Shown in pieces: positions 1 through 10,824 of a stretch of DNA of 64,000 bases. Position 1 is the stretch's first letter. Each line of letters begins with the position of its first letter. Below the pieces are notes generated by a model, which was not told where the DNA came from, ran no database searches, and saw only the letters and a program-made list of their open reading frames with translations. This DNA comes from Rhytidiadelphus loreus (taxonomy: Eukaryota; Streptophyta; Bryopsida; Hypnales; Hylocomiaceae): the NCBI GenBank assembly GCA_947034895.1, contig OX344763.1:4032501-4096500 (forward strand), read 5' to 3'. The position numbers were made by a program, and so were the translations under genes.

Positions 1-103
1 GTAGCATTTCAGGGATTCAGTTTAAGAATTCATCAGGAGTCTTTGCCAGGGCTTCTGCAGTGCACAGTAGAGGGAAGGACACTGTATAAAAAGGATTTCA
101 CCT

Positions 104-181
104 TGATTGTTCATGAATGTTATGTATGTGCAATATATAGCCCACCATCATGATTGTTCATGAATGTTATGTATGTGCAAT
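104..181 (+). repeat. 31-bp direct duplication
   Basis: The 31 bases starting tgattgttcatgaatg occur at 104-134 and again, identical, at 151-181, separated by 16 bases. A recent local duplication in an intron. Confidence 0.85.
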
Positions 182-205
182 GCATTACATAATACTCTTG
201 AACAA

Positions 206-296
206 CGCTGACGAGACCTTCAAAGGGTTGACCTTCGTAACACCACAATGTTGTGTACTGCACCGTGAAGGTTAACCCTTTGAAGGTCTCGTCAGT
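206..296. repeat. Near-perfect inverted repeat / hairpin in intron
   Basis: The arm at 206-236 (cgctgacgagaccttcaaag...) is the reverse complement of 266-296 with two mismatches over 31 bases. Read as plus-strand RNA, the mismatches can be tolerated in a long stem. The loop of about 29 bases itself contains cacaatgttgtg. Part of the right arm (gaaggttaaccctttg) is repeated again at 303-318. It could be a small MITE, a foldback element or a hairpin precursor RNA. Confidence 0.75.
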
Positions 297-408
297 GTAA
301 TGAAGGTTAACCCTTTGTAGTCAGAACTGGTTCGTATGAGATCATCAAATCACCTGAACTCATTCTAGTTCAAAGCGGTTGAGAGAAATATGCTTGTTTG
401 TGTTTCAG

Positions 409-741
409 TGTTCCTGGGGAAGCAAGCCCACAGTACCCGGGTCTTCATCAGCTCCACTTCCTCCTCCGCCCCTACCCGTGAACCCTTATCAGCAGGGTCC
501 TATGTCTGGAGTAAATCTCGGCTACAGCGCTGCTGACCTTTTAGCATATCAACGCCAAATCAGCATGGCATCTCAAGGGGCTGGGCGTGCTCTTTTACCT
601 CTTCCCCACCACCAAAGCATGGGAGTGGGCTTGGGTCAAGGTCCACATTTGGGAGCTCCGGGGACCCGAGTCTACGAAAGTTTTCAGCCAGGAGCAGGTT
701 TAGTTTCAGGAGGGCTAGGGCAGCAGCACATATTCTACTAG
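409..741 (+). CDS. UBP1: Last exon of UBP1-like oligouridylate-binding protein
   Basis: This is the C-terminal exon (110 codons) of a plant oligouridylate-binding protein 1 (UBP1/TIA-1 type), a three-RRM protein that binds U-rich RNA in nuclei and stress granules. The exon begins at 409 after a clear AG acceptor with C-S-W-G-S-K-P, the motif that closes RRM3 in UBP1 proteins. It continues with a proline run (PLPPPPLP) and the typical Y-S-A-A-D-L-L-A-Y-x-R-Q motif, which follows RRM3 in the family. The tail rich in Gly, His and Gln ends QQHIFY, where the known plant proteins end in a similar aromatic tail. The stop TAG is at 739-741. The in-frame ATG at 379 lies in the intron and is not the start. 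Family and end assignment are recognised from motif memory; the upstream exons lie outside the window. Confidence 0.85.
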   Translation, partial: CSWGSKPTVPGSSSAPLPPPPLPVNPYQQGPMSGVNLGYSAADLLAYQRQISMASQGAGRALLPLPHHQSMGVGLGQGPHLGAPGTRVYESFQPGAGLVSGGLGQQHIFY

Positions 742-1520
742 GGCTGGCTTTTGAGGGCTTACAGAGCCAGGTTCAGTGATGACGATGCTATTGATGTCTT
801 TTGAGGGGCTGTCACAGTTTTCCAGGGAGGCTGAGTTAAATTATTCAAGTGACATGTAGATTTAACCTAGTTGGTGCTGAAATGGTCGCGTCTGATTTGC
901 ACTTGCCTCGAAGTTGAGAACTTCATGACAGGACTCTGCATGTTCGCAACATTGTGTGCTATAGGCCAAGATGTGTTGACTGCTCAAATCATGGAATAGC
1001 ATGGAACTGTGGGGAAGTCACCTTGCTCGGAGAAGCCTCGATATTGCAAGATACAGTATATTAAATACAGAAGCAGCTTCGATTTACACTTGGGGAGGAA
1101 GTTGATTGGGGAACAGGGAACCGCTTGCAGATTTGTCACCGAGGCTACTTAGTTCCATTGTCCAGTTTCTAACTTACCACTTGTTAGGATCAGGTTGTTG
1201 ATGAGTTATTTGCTAGACTTGATTTTTGGTTTACTTTCATCCTCGACTTTGGCTTGCAACTCTTCCATAACCCTGATATGTATGCCCTGGGGTTCTTCCA
1301 GATTAGGGAGATTTGTGAAAGTGTCTTCTGATTTTCAGCTTACACTGCCTCGGTTGACATTTTTGGACAAGTAAGCTTTGAATCCCTAAAACAATAACTA
1401 ATAAGGTATGCTTAAGTGCGTTTGAATTGCCTTGGAATTGCTAATAAGAAGAAAATTGGTCATTCTAATCGTTTACCAGTCTAGGAAATATAATCAATGT
1501 TTAAAGTGTTTAACCCCAAA
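742..1520 (+). other. 3' UTR and downstream flank of UBP1-like gene
   Basis: No second gene is visible. The stretch is less AT-rich than what follows and probably contains the 3' UTR; I could not place a poly(A) site. Confidence 0.4.
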
Positions 1521-2385
1521 GCGTCAAATAGGACATAAAGTGTCCTAGCAGTTTTTTGGGAGGATAGAACTTACAATTCGAGGTGTCAATTGAAAAAGTA
1601 TTCTACAAATGTCTGGTAGATCTTCGAGAGTTCTTCCCAATGCCATCTTCCATTCAGTAATCTGATGAATTCTCAATTTTTGGGATGCATTTGAATTTTA
1701 GGACTACCAAAAAACTAGTGTTGTGAGCCACGCCAAGTAAGCATTAGGGTTCATGAAGGAGTTTGGTAGTGTTGGGTGTTTTTTGTCCAAAAACTACAGA
1801 TCGGAGCGTCCAATTCACTTCAAATTTTTTTTCACTGCTTGTACTTGAAAGATTTTGAGTTGCACCGAAGCGATTATCCAAAATATGTGCTCTCCCTTTG
1901 TATTTTTTTTTTGAAATTCAAGGATGTGGAAGTCACCACATGGACATGCTTGTCTTACATCATTTGTGTGCAGCAAGGATTTGAAGTTTTTTCAATTTTC
2001 TCAAGTGGACTCAGTAGATTATGTTGCGGTCTAGAACTTTGTAGTTTATTGTTAGCACTATTTCAATGTCCTCCACAGGTGAAACGACCCTAACATGAAC
2101 TTTTGTGCCGAATCAGTGATTTTTTGTTGCACTGTACCATCCTAAACGGGAAGAAAAAAAAAACATGAAAGAGGAATTTACGGTTGATTTTTTTTGAAGA
2201 TGTATAGGTGCAAACGATCGATTGGATTGCATGGTCAGATGCATCTAGAAGTCCTCAGATGCTATCAAAGTAACGTTTATATTTGAGCAACTCTTTTCAA
2301 TTCTATGCCCGCTTGGAAATTGGATGTCACTTTGGGGTTAAAGCAGGGGTAGTTAGGAAATATAATCAATGTTTAAAGTGTTTAA
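1482..2385 (+). repeat. Dispersed 32-bp copy, second copy flanked by a 15-bp duplication
   Basis: The 32 bases beginning taggaaatataatcaat occur at 1482-1513 and again at 2354-2385. The second copy is bracketed by two copies of agcaggggtagttag. This looks like a templated filler insertion between duplicated flanks. Confidence 0.7.
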
Positions 2386-5300
2386 AGCAGGGGTAGTTAG
2401 AGAAAAACAAAATCCAGTCAATTAGAGGCTTGTGTAATTTAAGAGTTTGTTCATCTTGGGTCCCAAGGGTTAAGGAGTTATACTAAGAGTATATACATCT
2501 GTGTTAGAATGGAGAGTTCATGCAATTTTGTTTATAATTTGTCATTTATATTTTTATGTTTTTGAGTTGTCCATTGGTTATTCATTGTATGAAATCTAGT
2601 AGTACATGTTTGTAGTAGAATGTATGTGGAGTAGTTTATTATGATGTTGATTTGGTTTAGTGTTTGATTGATAGTCTGTGTTGGTGTGTTGGAATTTATA
2701 ATGTGTCATTCAATGTTGTGATGGATGGAACCTATTGTTCTTTTGGCATCCATTGTGATGACAATGAGGGGTTTGGTAGTTCCATCCTTTATCGGGATGG
2801 TATGATTTGATGGTTTGTCTTGGAATATTCTAATATTTACGAGTGAGACATCTAGTTTTTTGCATTAGACAAGAGTGGTTAGTATAATTCTTGTATTGCT
2901 TTATAATTATGTCTTTGTATTTGTAGGTTTTTGATGTGGGGTTATGTATACTATATTAATACAAGCGTTGATGTGTCTATTTGGTTTAGATTGTAGAGGG
3001 GTAATATTTTTTAGGGATTTTTTATGGAATAGGGGGTAGTCACTTTAACCCCTTTGTTGATTTCTTGCATATTTTTGCTTATATCTTTATAAATATGTAT
3101 TATTTACCTCAATTTCATCAAACTCATTGCACAAAATTATTTTTTTGATGATTTGGATGAATGAAAAGTTTTGTGGTCAAATAAGCCCCTATATCAAACC
3201 TCTTCATTCATTGTTCACATTTTGGACCTTGTAGTGCTAGGGGGTTAAGCAACTCCATTTTGTATTTCATTTAGTAGTTGTTTTCAATATTAAAAAGATC
3301 CATACATCTCCTGATGAGTAAATCAACAAAGATAGAACTTGTTATATTGGAGATTTAATGTAAGGACCTTGCTCACTCTAGTACCTTCTATTCTACTACA
3401 CAAGCCCTAATTAATTATTGTTGCAATCATTTTTAGATTTGCATTTGTTGTAATATACAAAGGTTTGTGTTTTACAATGGATTCATCCATCATGCATGGT
3501 ATTTTTGTTATATTTGATCTTTTCTATAGTCCAATTGGAGACATTTAAGGTCTTCTATCGAAGACATAATTTTTTCAAAATTTATTGAAAATATTGTTTA
3601 TCTAATTTTCTCTTAACATTATTGGTGAAAAGAACTCATTTATTAAATATGTTGAATACTCATTTTTATTCAAAGAGTCAAACCATATTCATATGTGGAT
3701 AGAATTTATGATTTCAAAGTTGTAGGAAGGTACTACAAGGTCCATAAAGTGCTCCAGCTTTATAAGCATCCTAACATTCAAAGACATTTTTCTCTCTCAT
3801 TGCACCAACAATGTACAGATAGTATACATTTCAAGAGGTGAATGCTTTTAGGGCTAGAAAAGAACCACTTTGTTTTAACTTTTAAAATTCATAACTAATC
3901 CACAAAGCTCCAGAAATTATGAAACAACTTGGATTAGATGCCAATTTCATTTGTCTTTCAAGGAAAATTTACTAAAAAATATATCAAGAAGTATAACCTC
4001 CTCAAATCAATTATCAAAACTTAAATTAGTCACTTTATGGACCTCCTACTTTAAAACAATATATCAAAAGATGCAGCATGACTACTAAAATGTCATTTGT
4101 AGTACGTCATTTTGCCAAGCCTCATATTTATTATGCATCATTCAAAATTCACATGATTTGAGAGGCTTATCACACTTGAGGAGAACTTGAGGCATGGCAA
4201 TTAATCAAATCAAAGCATGTTATTAGTTAAACAAAGCAAGTGGCTACCAATTTAAACAAGGGCAAGAAAGATTTCTGGAAGGGGGCTCATGTGTAGGTAC
4301 GTAGGCAACATACACACTAATAAGGTCACTGAAGGCTTTCTTTGGATGTGAACATTTCAAAAATTGGCCTTCACATGTTCTTGCCCAAATGTTGTAGTCC
4401 CTATTGATTAGAGTCAAGGATTGATTTTTGGTATGCTATTTTTTAGCACTTTGAAAATTCATAGATCATTTATATGGTATCCAAAAAATACATTCTAAGG
4501 AAAGATGAAGGCAGCTTGTGGTGGTTTGAGATTTGTTTTTACAATTCAAAGACATAAGTGCTATCCTTGTAATTGCATGACAAATCTATATTCCCTCTTT
4601 GCGCTAGTTGTTTGATCTGTTCATCTCTTATTCACATTGTTTTCTATACACAGCCAACAATCTTAAATAGTAGTTTATTACTTTTTGCTCTAGTATTGAA
4701 TAAAGGAGGAACATTCACCCTAAGAAGAACTTTGTAGGGATATATAGGTGTTGTTAGGGATTGTAACTATTATGTGTAGCAAGGCACTTAGTACACTATT
4801 GATAGAATTGTAGCCTTGGCGATTATTACAATGGTGGTCCAAGCTACAATGTTGTATGCAAACAAATTGAAGTGGATTTGATAGTTGGGAGATCCATTAG
4901 AAGAATATGATAGCGGTGATTTAAGAGGTCTACTTGATACACAACTAGATTTCACCCTCACTTATACACATGTTGAGATATAAACTAGGCAAATAGTTAC
5001 CTTGGGGTGGTCAAACAAGAAGTGGATTATTACACCCAATATGTTGTAATAATATGCTTTGTAGAGGCAAAATTGCTAGATTACTTTATGAATCAATGGT
5101 CAAGATCTCATAGGTACAAGTTGTAGTTAAGGAAGCAATGTCTTTAGGTCAAAATGTGGACAAGGTTTCTTCACTATTAAAGTTGTGCCTAATGCTAGAG
5201 TGTGCAACCTACTAGTGTGGATACTATATCAATTAAATTTGGGTTGTATTTATTTTAATAATGGATTTCTAGTTTTGATATCAACAAAGTTAGTCAAAAG

Positions 5301-5640
5301 ACACCTAAATGGTCATAAAAAATATTGGAATGAAAATTCCCCACATAAATTACCCTTGGACATATTCCAAACAATTTAATTTAGGAGTATAGTTCAATAA
5401 ATTGTTGAGGGCTTAGGAGAAGTGATAGGCTTAGACACAACCAATAGCGAACTTACCAACCCTAGGTATTGTGTTGCATTTAACAAAAAATGAAGTTAAA
5501 AATTGTTAGCTACAATGCCAAATTCCTTCACATGACATAAGGCATCCATCATCATAGACAACAACTTTCTTCCTATCAAATGCAAGTTTTTTTTTTAAAC
5601 AAGTCATTGTATCAGAGATTGCCCAATTTGTCCTAGATAG
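1521..5640. other. AT-rich intergenic DNA, no gene recognised
   Basis: All frames are broken by stops within short distances. The longest open stretches (for example 1776-2093 and 5185-5379 on +) have no recognisable domain and a composition like the surrounding spacer. The region probably contains old, decayed retroelement sequence, but I found no clear LTR pair or polymerase motif. Confidence 0.5.
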
Positions 5641-5646
5641 AGATGT

Positions 5647-5954
5647 CATTAGATGGGATTGGAGGGGATTGGAGGGTCGTTTCAGGCTGTTCTTAGCTCT
5701 ATTCCCCTGGGCCTCATCGAACGCGGCTACCAGATTTTAAAATAAATAAATAAATAAATTTAAAGTTTTTAAAATGAAAAACAAAGTTAATTTTTTTTTT
5801 TTAAATTTAAAAAACGACGTGGCAGTCGCTTGGCCAGGTCAGCAGAGCTCGTGAACGGCCAATTTCAGCCAGTTTTGGCTAGTTTCGGCCAGTTTTGGGG
5901 GGTTCCCCACTTGGGAATTCACGGCCCTTTCCAGTAGGGAAATCACATCTAATG
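5647..5954. mobile_element. Possible MITE
   Basis: A compact GC-richer island of about 308 bases starts CATTAGATG and ends CATCTAATG, giving a 9-bp terminal inverted repeat that continues imperfectly (gggatt / aatcac). The inside contains a poorly repeated gccagttttggc-like motif and an (aaat)n run at 5740. Flanking duplications are not evident, so the boundaries are uncertain. Confidence 0.35.
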
Positions 5955-5959
5955 TCTCT

Positions 5960-7420
5960 ACTAGAATGTAAGTTGGATTTTTCCTAGGCTCGGACAAACC
6001 CCAAGGTTACATGTATAGGGATTTGTTGGAAAAAAGGCTAAATAATAAGTCTATCATTTGAGTGTCTATGGTCACTTTTTAAATAAAAATGGTTTCAAAA
6101 CGTAATTGTTTCAGACTTTTCTTATTATTCCCAATTTTTCTCTTTCACCATCTATTACCAATGTATGCATAAACTATATTATTGTCTAAATCCTGTCTAG
6201 TCCCTATCTATAAGTGGACAAATATTCAAGCAAATCTTCTTGGTTGGGCAAATCTTCAAATGCATGATCTAAGATGGAAATTATAAAATATTTATAATTA
6301 TATTCATGGATTTATAGATTCCTTTATTAACAACTTTATATTTGGGCAAATATTCAATCTATCAATTACCTAACCTTATTACTAAGTTCATAACATTCAG
6401 TAGCAACACTGACGCCTACCCTCCATCTGATGGAATGGTGTGGAATATTCTACACCATCAGTAGCTAAAGAGCACGTTTCGATATTTGTCAAAGTGTGCC
6501 AAGTAGTGAGTCAAAAATGCAAAATGGTAATTAAAAACTTGGTTGGTGCATCTAACAACCACAAATGGTTGGATCTTCCCAACATGTAAACTAAATGAAA
6601 AGTAAAATTGTAAAAAAATTGCAACTCTATTAAACAAAATGGAAACCAATTTACTAAGATCAATATTCTCAATACTTGAATTACTCACTTTGATTTGGAA
6701 CCTATTCATGCTTGGTGATACAACTAAGAAGAGAATCTCTTTCTATTCACATAGGTTGGTAGGAGGTAGAATAACCCATGTGGGATATGTAAAGTAGAAT
6801 TAGTAGTTTCTCAACCGCTCATAGTAAAGTCAAAAGTAGGAATTGTGTTTGAAGTAGAATTTCATACCTCATTTAGTCATAGTAGAATATCTTTTTTCAA
6901 AAAACTTTGAACCAATAAAAGGTGATAAAGAAAGTTAAATTTCACATTCAAAAATCTGTTTGAGATTTTGAGTCTCCAGTCAAACATTATGGACAAATTT
7001 CAGAGAGGGGTTGGAAGGGACATTTTCTTTGAAATTTTCAAACATCCTCTTAGAATTTTGTCCATAGCGTTTTATTGGAGGCTTAAAAAGTATCAAAAGG
7101 ATTTTTGGATATGAAGTTTAATTTGATTTCTCACCTTTTTTTAGTTCAAATTTTTTTGAAAAAACAATTTTACTATGACTACACTATCTAGATGTTACAC
7201 TGGACGTTATTATTGACATAAAAACACAAGTTGTTTCTTTGGATGTCCACTAAAATCCTTCACGAAAAATGATGAAAATGTCACATAAAACATGGGGTTC
7301 TCATAGTATATGAATTTTTTCTTGAGAAGCATATTACACACACTAATCCAACATGTTTCCAAGTAACTATTTTTTGTGACTTGCTTAAGATGGTATGTGA
7401 GACCCATGGCATTATCATCT
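5960..7420. other. AT-rich flank left of element 1, no gene recognised
   Basis: No convincing ORF. A small imperfect palindrome (tggtgtggaatattctacacca) sits at about 6427-6461. Confidence 0.5.
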
Positions 7421-7428
7421 ATGTCAAT
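7421..7428 (+). other. 8-bp target-site duplication, left of element 1
   Basis: ATGTCAAT directly precedes CAGGGTTGTC. The identical 8 bases follow the right terminus at 48668-48675. An 8-bp duplication is diagnostic of hAT insertion. Confidence 0.85.
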
Positions 7429-7438
7429 CAGGGTTGTC
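7429..7438 (+). repeat. Left terminal inverted repeat of element 1
   Basis: CAGGGTTGTC, matching GACAACCCTG at 48658-48667 in inverted orientation. The next 70 bases contain GTCACGTCC and GTCCGGACGGACGTC motifs that recur inverted near the right end and at 62390. Confidence 0.85.
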
Positions 7439-7639
7439 CCCGTCACGTCCTGTCCGTCCGTCAGGATGTCCGGACGGACGTCAGGATTCAACCCCGGCGT
7501 CCATCAGGATGAAATCTGGACGAGAACTGTTCACAGAGGATGAAAACTACGGAACAGGATGGACGTTCTTCGTCGACGGGCGCGCCAGATGAGCGAGCTG
7601 GACGGGCGAGCTTCCGTCGACGGGCATGGAACGGGCGTG

Positions 7640-8055
7640 ATGGACGGGTATCTCAGTATCTGGATGGGCGGGATTTAAGGTATCTGGACGGTTTGGATGG
7701 ACGGGTATGTGGACGGAAAACTGGACGGGCGGGTGGACGGGCATCTGGACGGGAGGGTGGGCGGTTGTGTGGACGGGTATCTGGATGGGCGGGATGGACG
7801 GGTATGTGGACGAAAAACTGGACGGGCATCTGGACGAGCATGTGGACGGAAGGGTGGGTGGTTGTGTGGACGGGCGGGATGGACGGGTATTTGGACGGAA
7901 AACTGGACGGGCGGGTGGACGGGCATCTGGACGAGCATCTGGACAGGTAAGTGGACGGTTCTCTGGACGGGCATGTGGACGGGCGGGTGGACAGGTAACT
8001 AGACGGTTCTGTAGACGGAAAAATAGATGGGCATCTGGACGGGTGGGATTGGATT
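7640..8055 (+). repeat. 12-bp minisatellite, left subterminal repeats of element 1
   Basis: About 33 degenerate tandem copies of a 12-bp unit (consensus TGGACGGGCATC, with variants ending GTATG, AAAAC, GCGGG). Blocks of several units recur as a higher-order repeat of roughly 85-100 bp beginning near 7694, 7794 and 7878. Because 12 is a multiple of 3, overlapping ORFs stay open on both strands here; these are artefacts of the repeat. Confidence 0.9.
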
Positions 8056-8059
8056 TTTT

Positions 8060-9890
8060 GCCAAAATGCCCGAAGCACCCAAATTTGGTGTTGGCAAAAC
8101 TTCGAAGTTAAATAAAACCTAACCAAATTGCTATTTTTAGTAGTATCCAAGTTGCTATTTTTAGGAAGTTCTTCTTGAAGTCTAGTTTTAGCATCAATAG
8201 TCTATTCTTAAAAATAAATGATAGTGATTTATCGTTCCAAGACTTTGTGCAAGGGTACCCATTGCAATCTTGACTTTTTGTAGCATTGAGAGCTTTTGGA
8301 AATGTGCCTCGAAAACACAACAAGATCTTGGAGAAAACATCACATTCAAATTTGAAATTTAATTAAAAGAAAAATATGGAGTATACTTTTAAAAGCCATA
8401 AATTGTTTGGGGTTATACATGTTAGGCAATTTAACCTCATATTTTTTGGGTCTAAATTTTTTTAAATTTTCCTTGTGAAAACTGAAAAGAGGATTGGAAG
8501 ACTTCACATCATTTTTGTAGTTTTAACACCCTCATGTTCAAACATTATAATCTTTTACTCTATAAGTGATATTGTTGTGTTTTAGCAACCTATGAGATTG
8601 CTAACATGTCTTGTTTGAATTTATACGGTTACAATTTTTTGCAAATTGATACACCTAGTCTCCTAATAAAAAATGTTGACATTTTGTTCAATAATGCCAT
8701 AATGCCATTTGAGAAAAAATGGAAAATGTTAAATACTTTAATTTGTAAACTTTGGATTTTAAAAAAAAATGAGGGAGTAGTCAATCATGTGTCCAACTAA
8801 AAAAAGATTCAGACTAATAGAAAAGAAGTTACAAAATGTGAATTATTTAGGGTTTAATTCTAAAGACTTAAAGGAGATTTCATCAAATATGAAGCAATAG
8901 AGATTTTTGTTTATTATTTTAGGCTTTGGTAAAGAATTTCCATTGTTTTTATTTCTTAGACCCTAAAGTAACATACTCTCATTGTCCTTGCTGCAAGGGA
9001 CAAAATGGATTTTCGATAGGCGCCCATGATCTAATTTTTTACTCAAACTTTTGAAAACTTTTTCATAAGAATGATAAAATAGAATTATAGAATGATAGAT
9101 AAACTTATGAGTTTATTCATAATACAATTTTATTCCAATTGGTGCCTAGGAGCAAGGGGTTAGGGATATGCCACAAGAACAGAATAACCTCAAACAGGGG
9201 AGATCGGGACACTGGGCGGTCCAGGACTCCGGGTAGACAAAAAAATCCACAAAAAAATGAAATACAAATTTGTATATTTTTTTCTAGTTGCATTATATTT
9301 TCTTTTAAATGGGAGGCTTTCATTCATCCCATTTGGATTAGGAATGGAAAAGTTATGGATTTTTCTACGGAGCGGGCAATCCTAGCCACTTCTTTAAATA
9401 GATTTGGAGCTTTCACTTCGAATGCTAATAACTTTCAATCCATACGGTCAAACATCACAAATTTATGGTCACGTCATCTAAGACAAGTGCAGAACAAGAT
9501 CCTTTGGTTCGATTCAAAAAAAATTTGGAAAATTTAATTCATAGGTGAACATAGCAAAAGGGGTGGTTTAGGGTGGTTTGGGCCAAAAAATGGACTTCGG
9601 ACTTTAGGGCAACACCCAAAATAAAGATAGAACACTCTTTTACCTACCATCTAAGCATACAAGCTTCTTCTATACTATTACAAAAAGGTACAATAGATTA
9701 CAAAAATAGACAAAGGCGAAGCAACAATACACAAGGTGGAAAGAAAACAATAAATGTACATACTTTATAAATCCGCTGAAGTACATAGTAAACTAATAAA
9801 GGCTTTATATAATTACAAATGTTCGCTTTGTACAACTTCCGGTATTTAATTCTATACATCTATGTAGTTATACACAATCTAGTCCAAAAC
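8060..9890. other. AT-rich spacer of element 1
   Basis: No gene recognised. The segment 9390-9530 (tgctaataactttcaatcca...) is similar to 44466-44580, the spacer next to the element 1 transposase, so it is a repeated part of the element family rather than unique DNA. Confidence 0.5.
9390..9530 (+). repeat. Spacer repeat, copy 1
   Basis: Shares the order gaatgctaat, ctttcaatc, cggtcaaac, acaagatc with 44466-44580 in the same orientation, at clearly reduced identity. Confidence 0.6.
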
Positions 9891-9893
9891 TAT

Positions 9894-10163
9894 CTATTCT
9901 ACTTCTTCAATTACAGCGCCTCGTGCTATGCTGTTTCTCAAAAATTGTTGCAATTCTCGTCGCGATTGCAAAGTCGTCAAAAGCTGAAATGCGTCGATGT
10001 CGTATCTATTATGTAAGTGGGAATAAATGGCACTCACGAGAGCTGGCTCATGGAAGGTATTGTCTTCAATGTACGTCATTTGTTCCTCAAAACTCAGTTC
10101 ACCCTCAAATCCGACTGGCGCGCCTTGAGAGTTAAACATGATGCGCTGTGGATGTGGCGCACG
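9894..10163 (-). pseudogene. 3' end of element 1 RING/coiled-coil gene (fragment 3 of 3)
   Basis: Minus-strand ORF ending at 9894. Its translation (…FEEQMTYIEDNT…YDIDAFQLLTTLQ…FLRNSIARG…) aligns position by position with the C-terminus of the intact RING protein of element 2 (10825-13332), which has …ALDYLLELHSPQTKR…. The fragment is cut at its upstream side by element 2, whose terminus begins at 10164. Removing element 2 and one target duplication joins it in frame to the fragment at 32623-33194 through R-V-P-H-P-Q-R. Confidence 0.85.
10156..10163 (+). other. Target-site duplication, left of element 2
   Basis: GGCGCACG; the partner at 32623-32630 is GGCACACG (7 of 8 identical). Confidence 0.75.
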
Positions 10164-10324
10164 CAGGGTTGTTCGCTGCGACAGCGCGACACCGCGACAG
10201 ACAGACGTCGCGCGATGTCTAGTAGAGCCCGCGCGACGTCACGAAAAGTCAAATTTACCTTTGACTTTACAGGAAATTACCCCCCTCCAGGTGGATGCCA
10301 CATGGCATCCACTTGGCAAACTAG

Positions 10325-10640
10325 AGGGCGCGTACGGGTAGGAGAGTGCGGGTAGGGGTGACTGCGGGTGGGCGACTGCGGGTGGACGAGGGCGACTGCG
10401 GGTGGGCGACTGCGGATTTCTGAGGGAGACCGCGGGTGGGTGACTGCGGGTTTGGCAGGGAGACCGCGGGTTCAGGAAGTGTTCTTAGGTGGGCAACCGT
10501 GGGTGCGCAAAAGGTACCTAGACCCGGTGGTGGACCCGAAGTCGCCCAATTTGGACCCGCTGTCGCCCACGTCGGACCCGCAGTCGCCCTACCCAGACCC
10601 GCAGTCGCTGGATACGCAGTTGTCCTATCCGTACTCGCCC
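10325..10640. repeat. GCAGTCGCCC repeat cluster, left end of element 2 and upstream of RING gene
   Basis: First about ten copies of GGGCGACTGCGGGT (plus orientation, to about 10500), then copies of the complement (GACCCGCAGTCGCCC, to about 10640), so the cluster has a head-to-head arrangement. A CTATATAG box follows at 10663-10670. Confidence 0.9.
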
Positions 10641-10662
10641 CCCTAGACCGAAGTCACTCGCC

Positions 10663-10670
10663 CTATATAG
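10663..10670 (+). promoter_or_regulatory. Probable TATA box of element 2 RING gene
   Basis: CTATATAG lies 155 bases before the ATG at 10825 and directly after the repeat cluster. Confidence 0.45.
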
Positions 10671-10824
10671 CCAGTAGCCCATCATCATGCTATCACCTTC
10701 ATTTTCCATTGAGGTTTTCTGTCTTGCAACCTTTGTTGGCTGCATGCGTGACCCTTTTGGATAATATATATACTATTTTTTGCTATCATTTGGTTCTTAG
10801 AATTTTGCGACGTCCGCAAATGTC

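Larger units (their letters stand above)
1..408 (+). other. Intron (3' part) of UBP1-like gene
   Basis: Sequence upstream of the last exon of the UBP1-like gene; it ends in a pyrimidine-rich acceptor (tgtttcag at 401-408). I could not identify an earlier exon with confidence. It holds a 31-bp direct duplication (104-134 and 151-181) and a long hairpin at 206-296. Confidence 0.6.

Noticed and set aside
7540..8150. Five overlapping ORFs of 65-165 codons on both strands
   Set aside because: All are products of the 12-bp tandem repeat, which is open in several frames by design.
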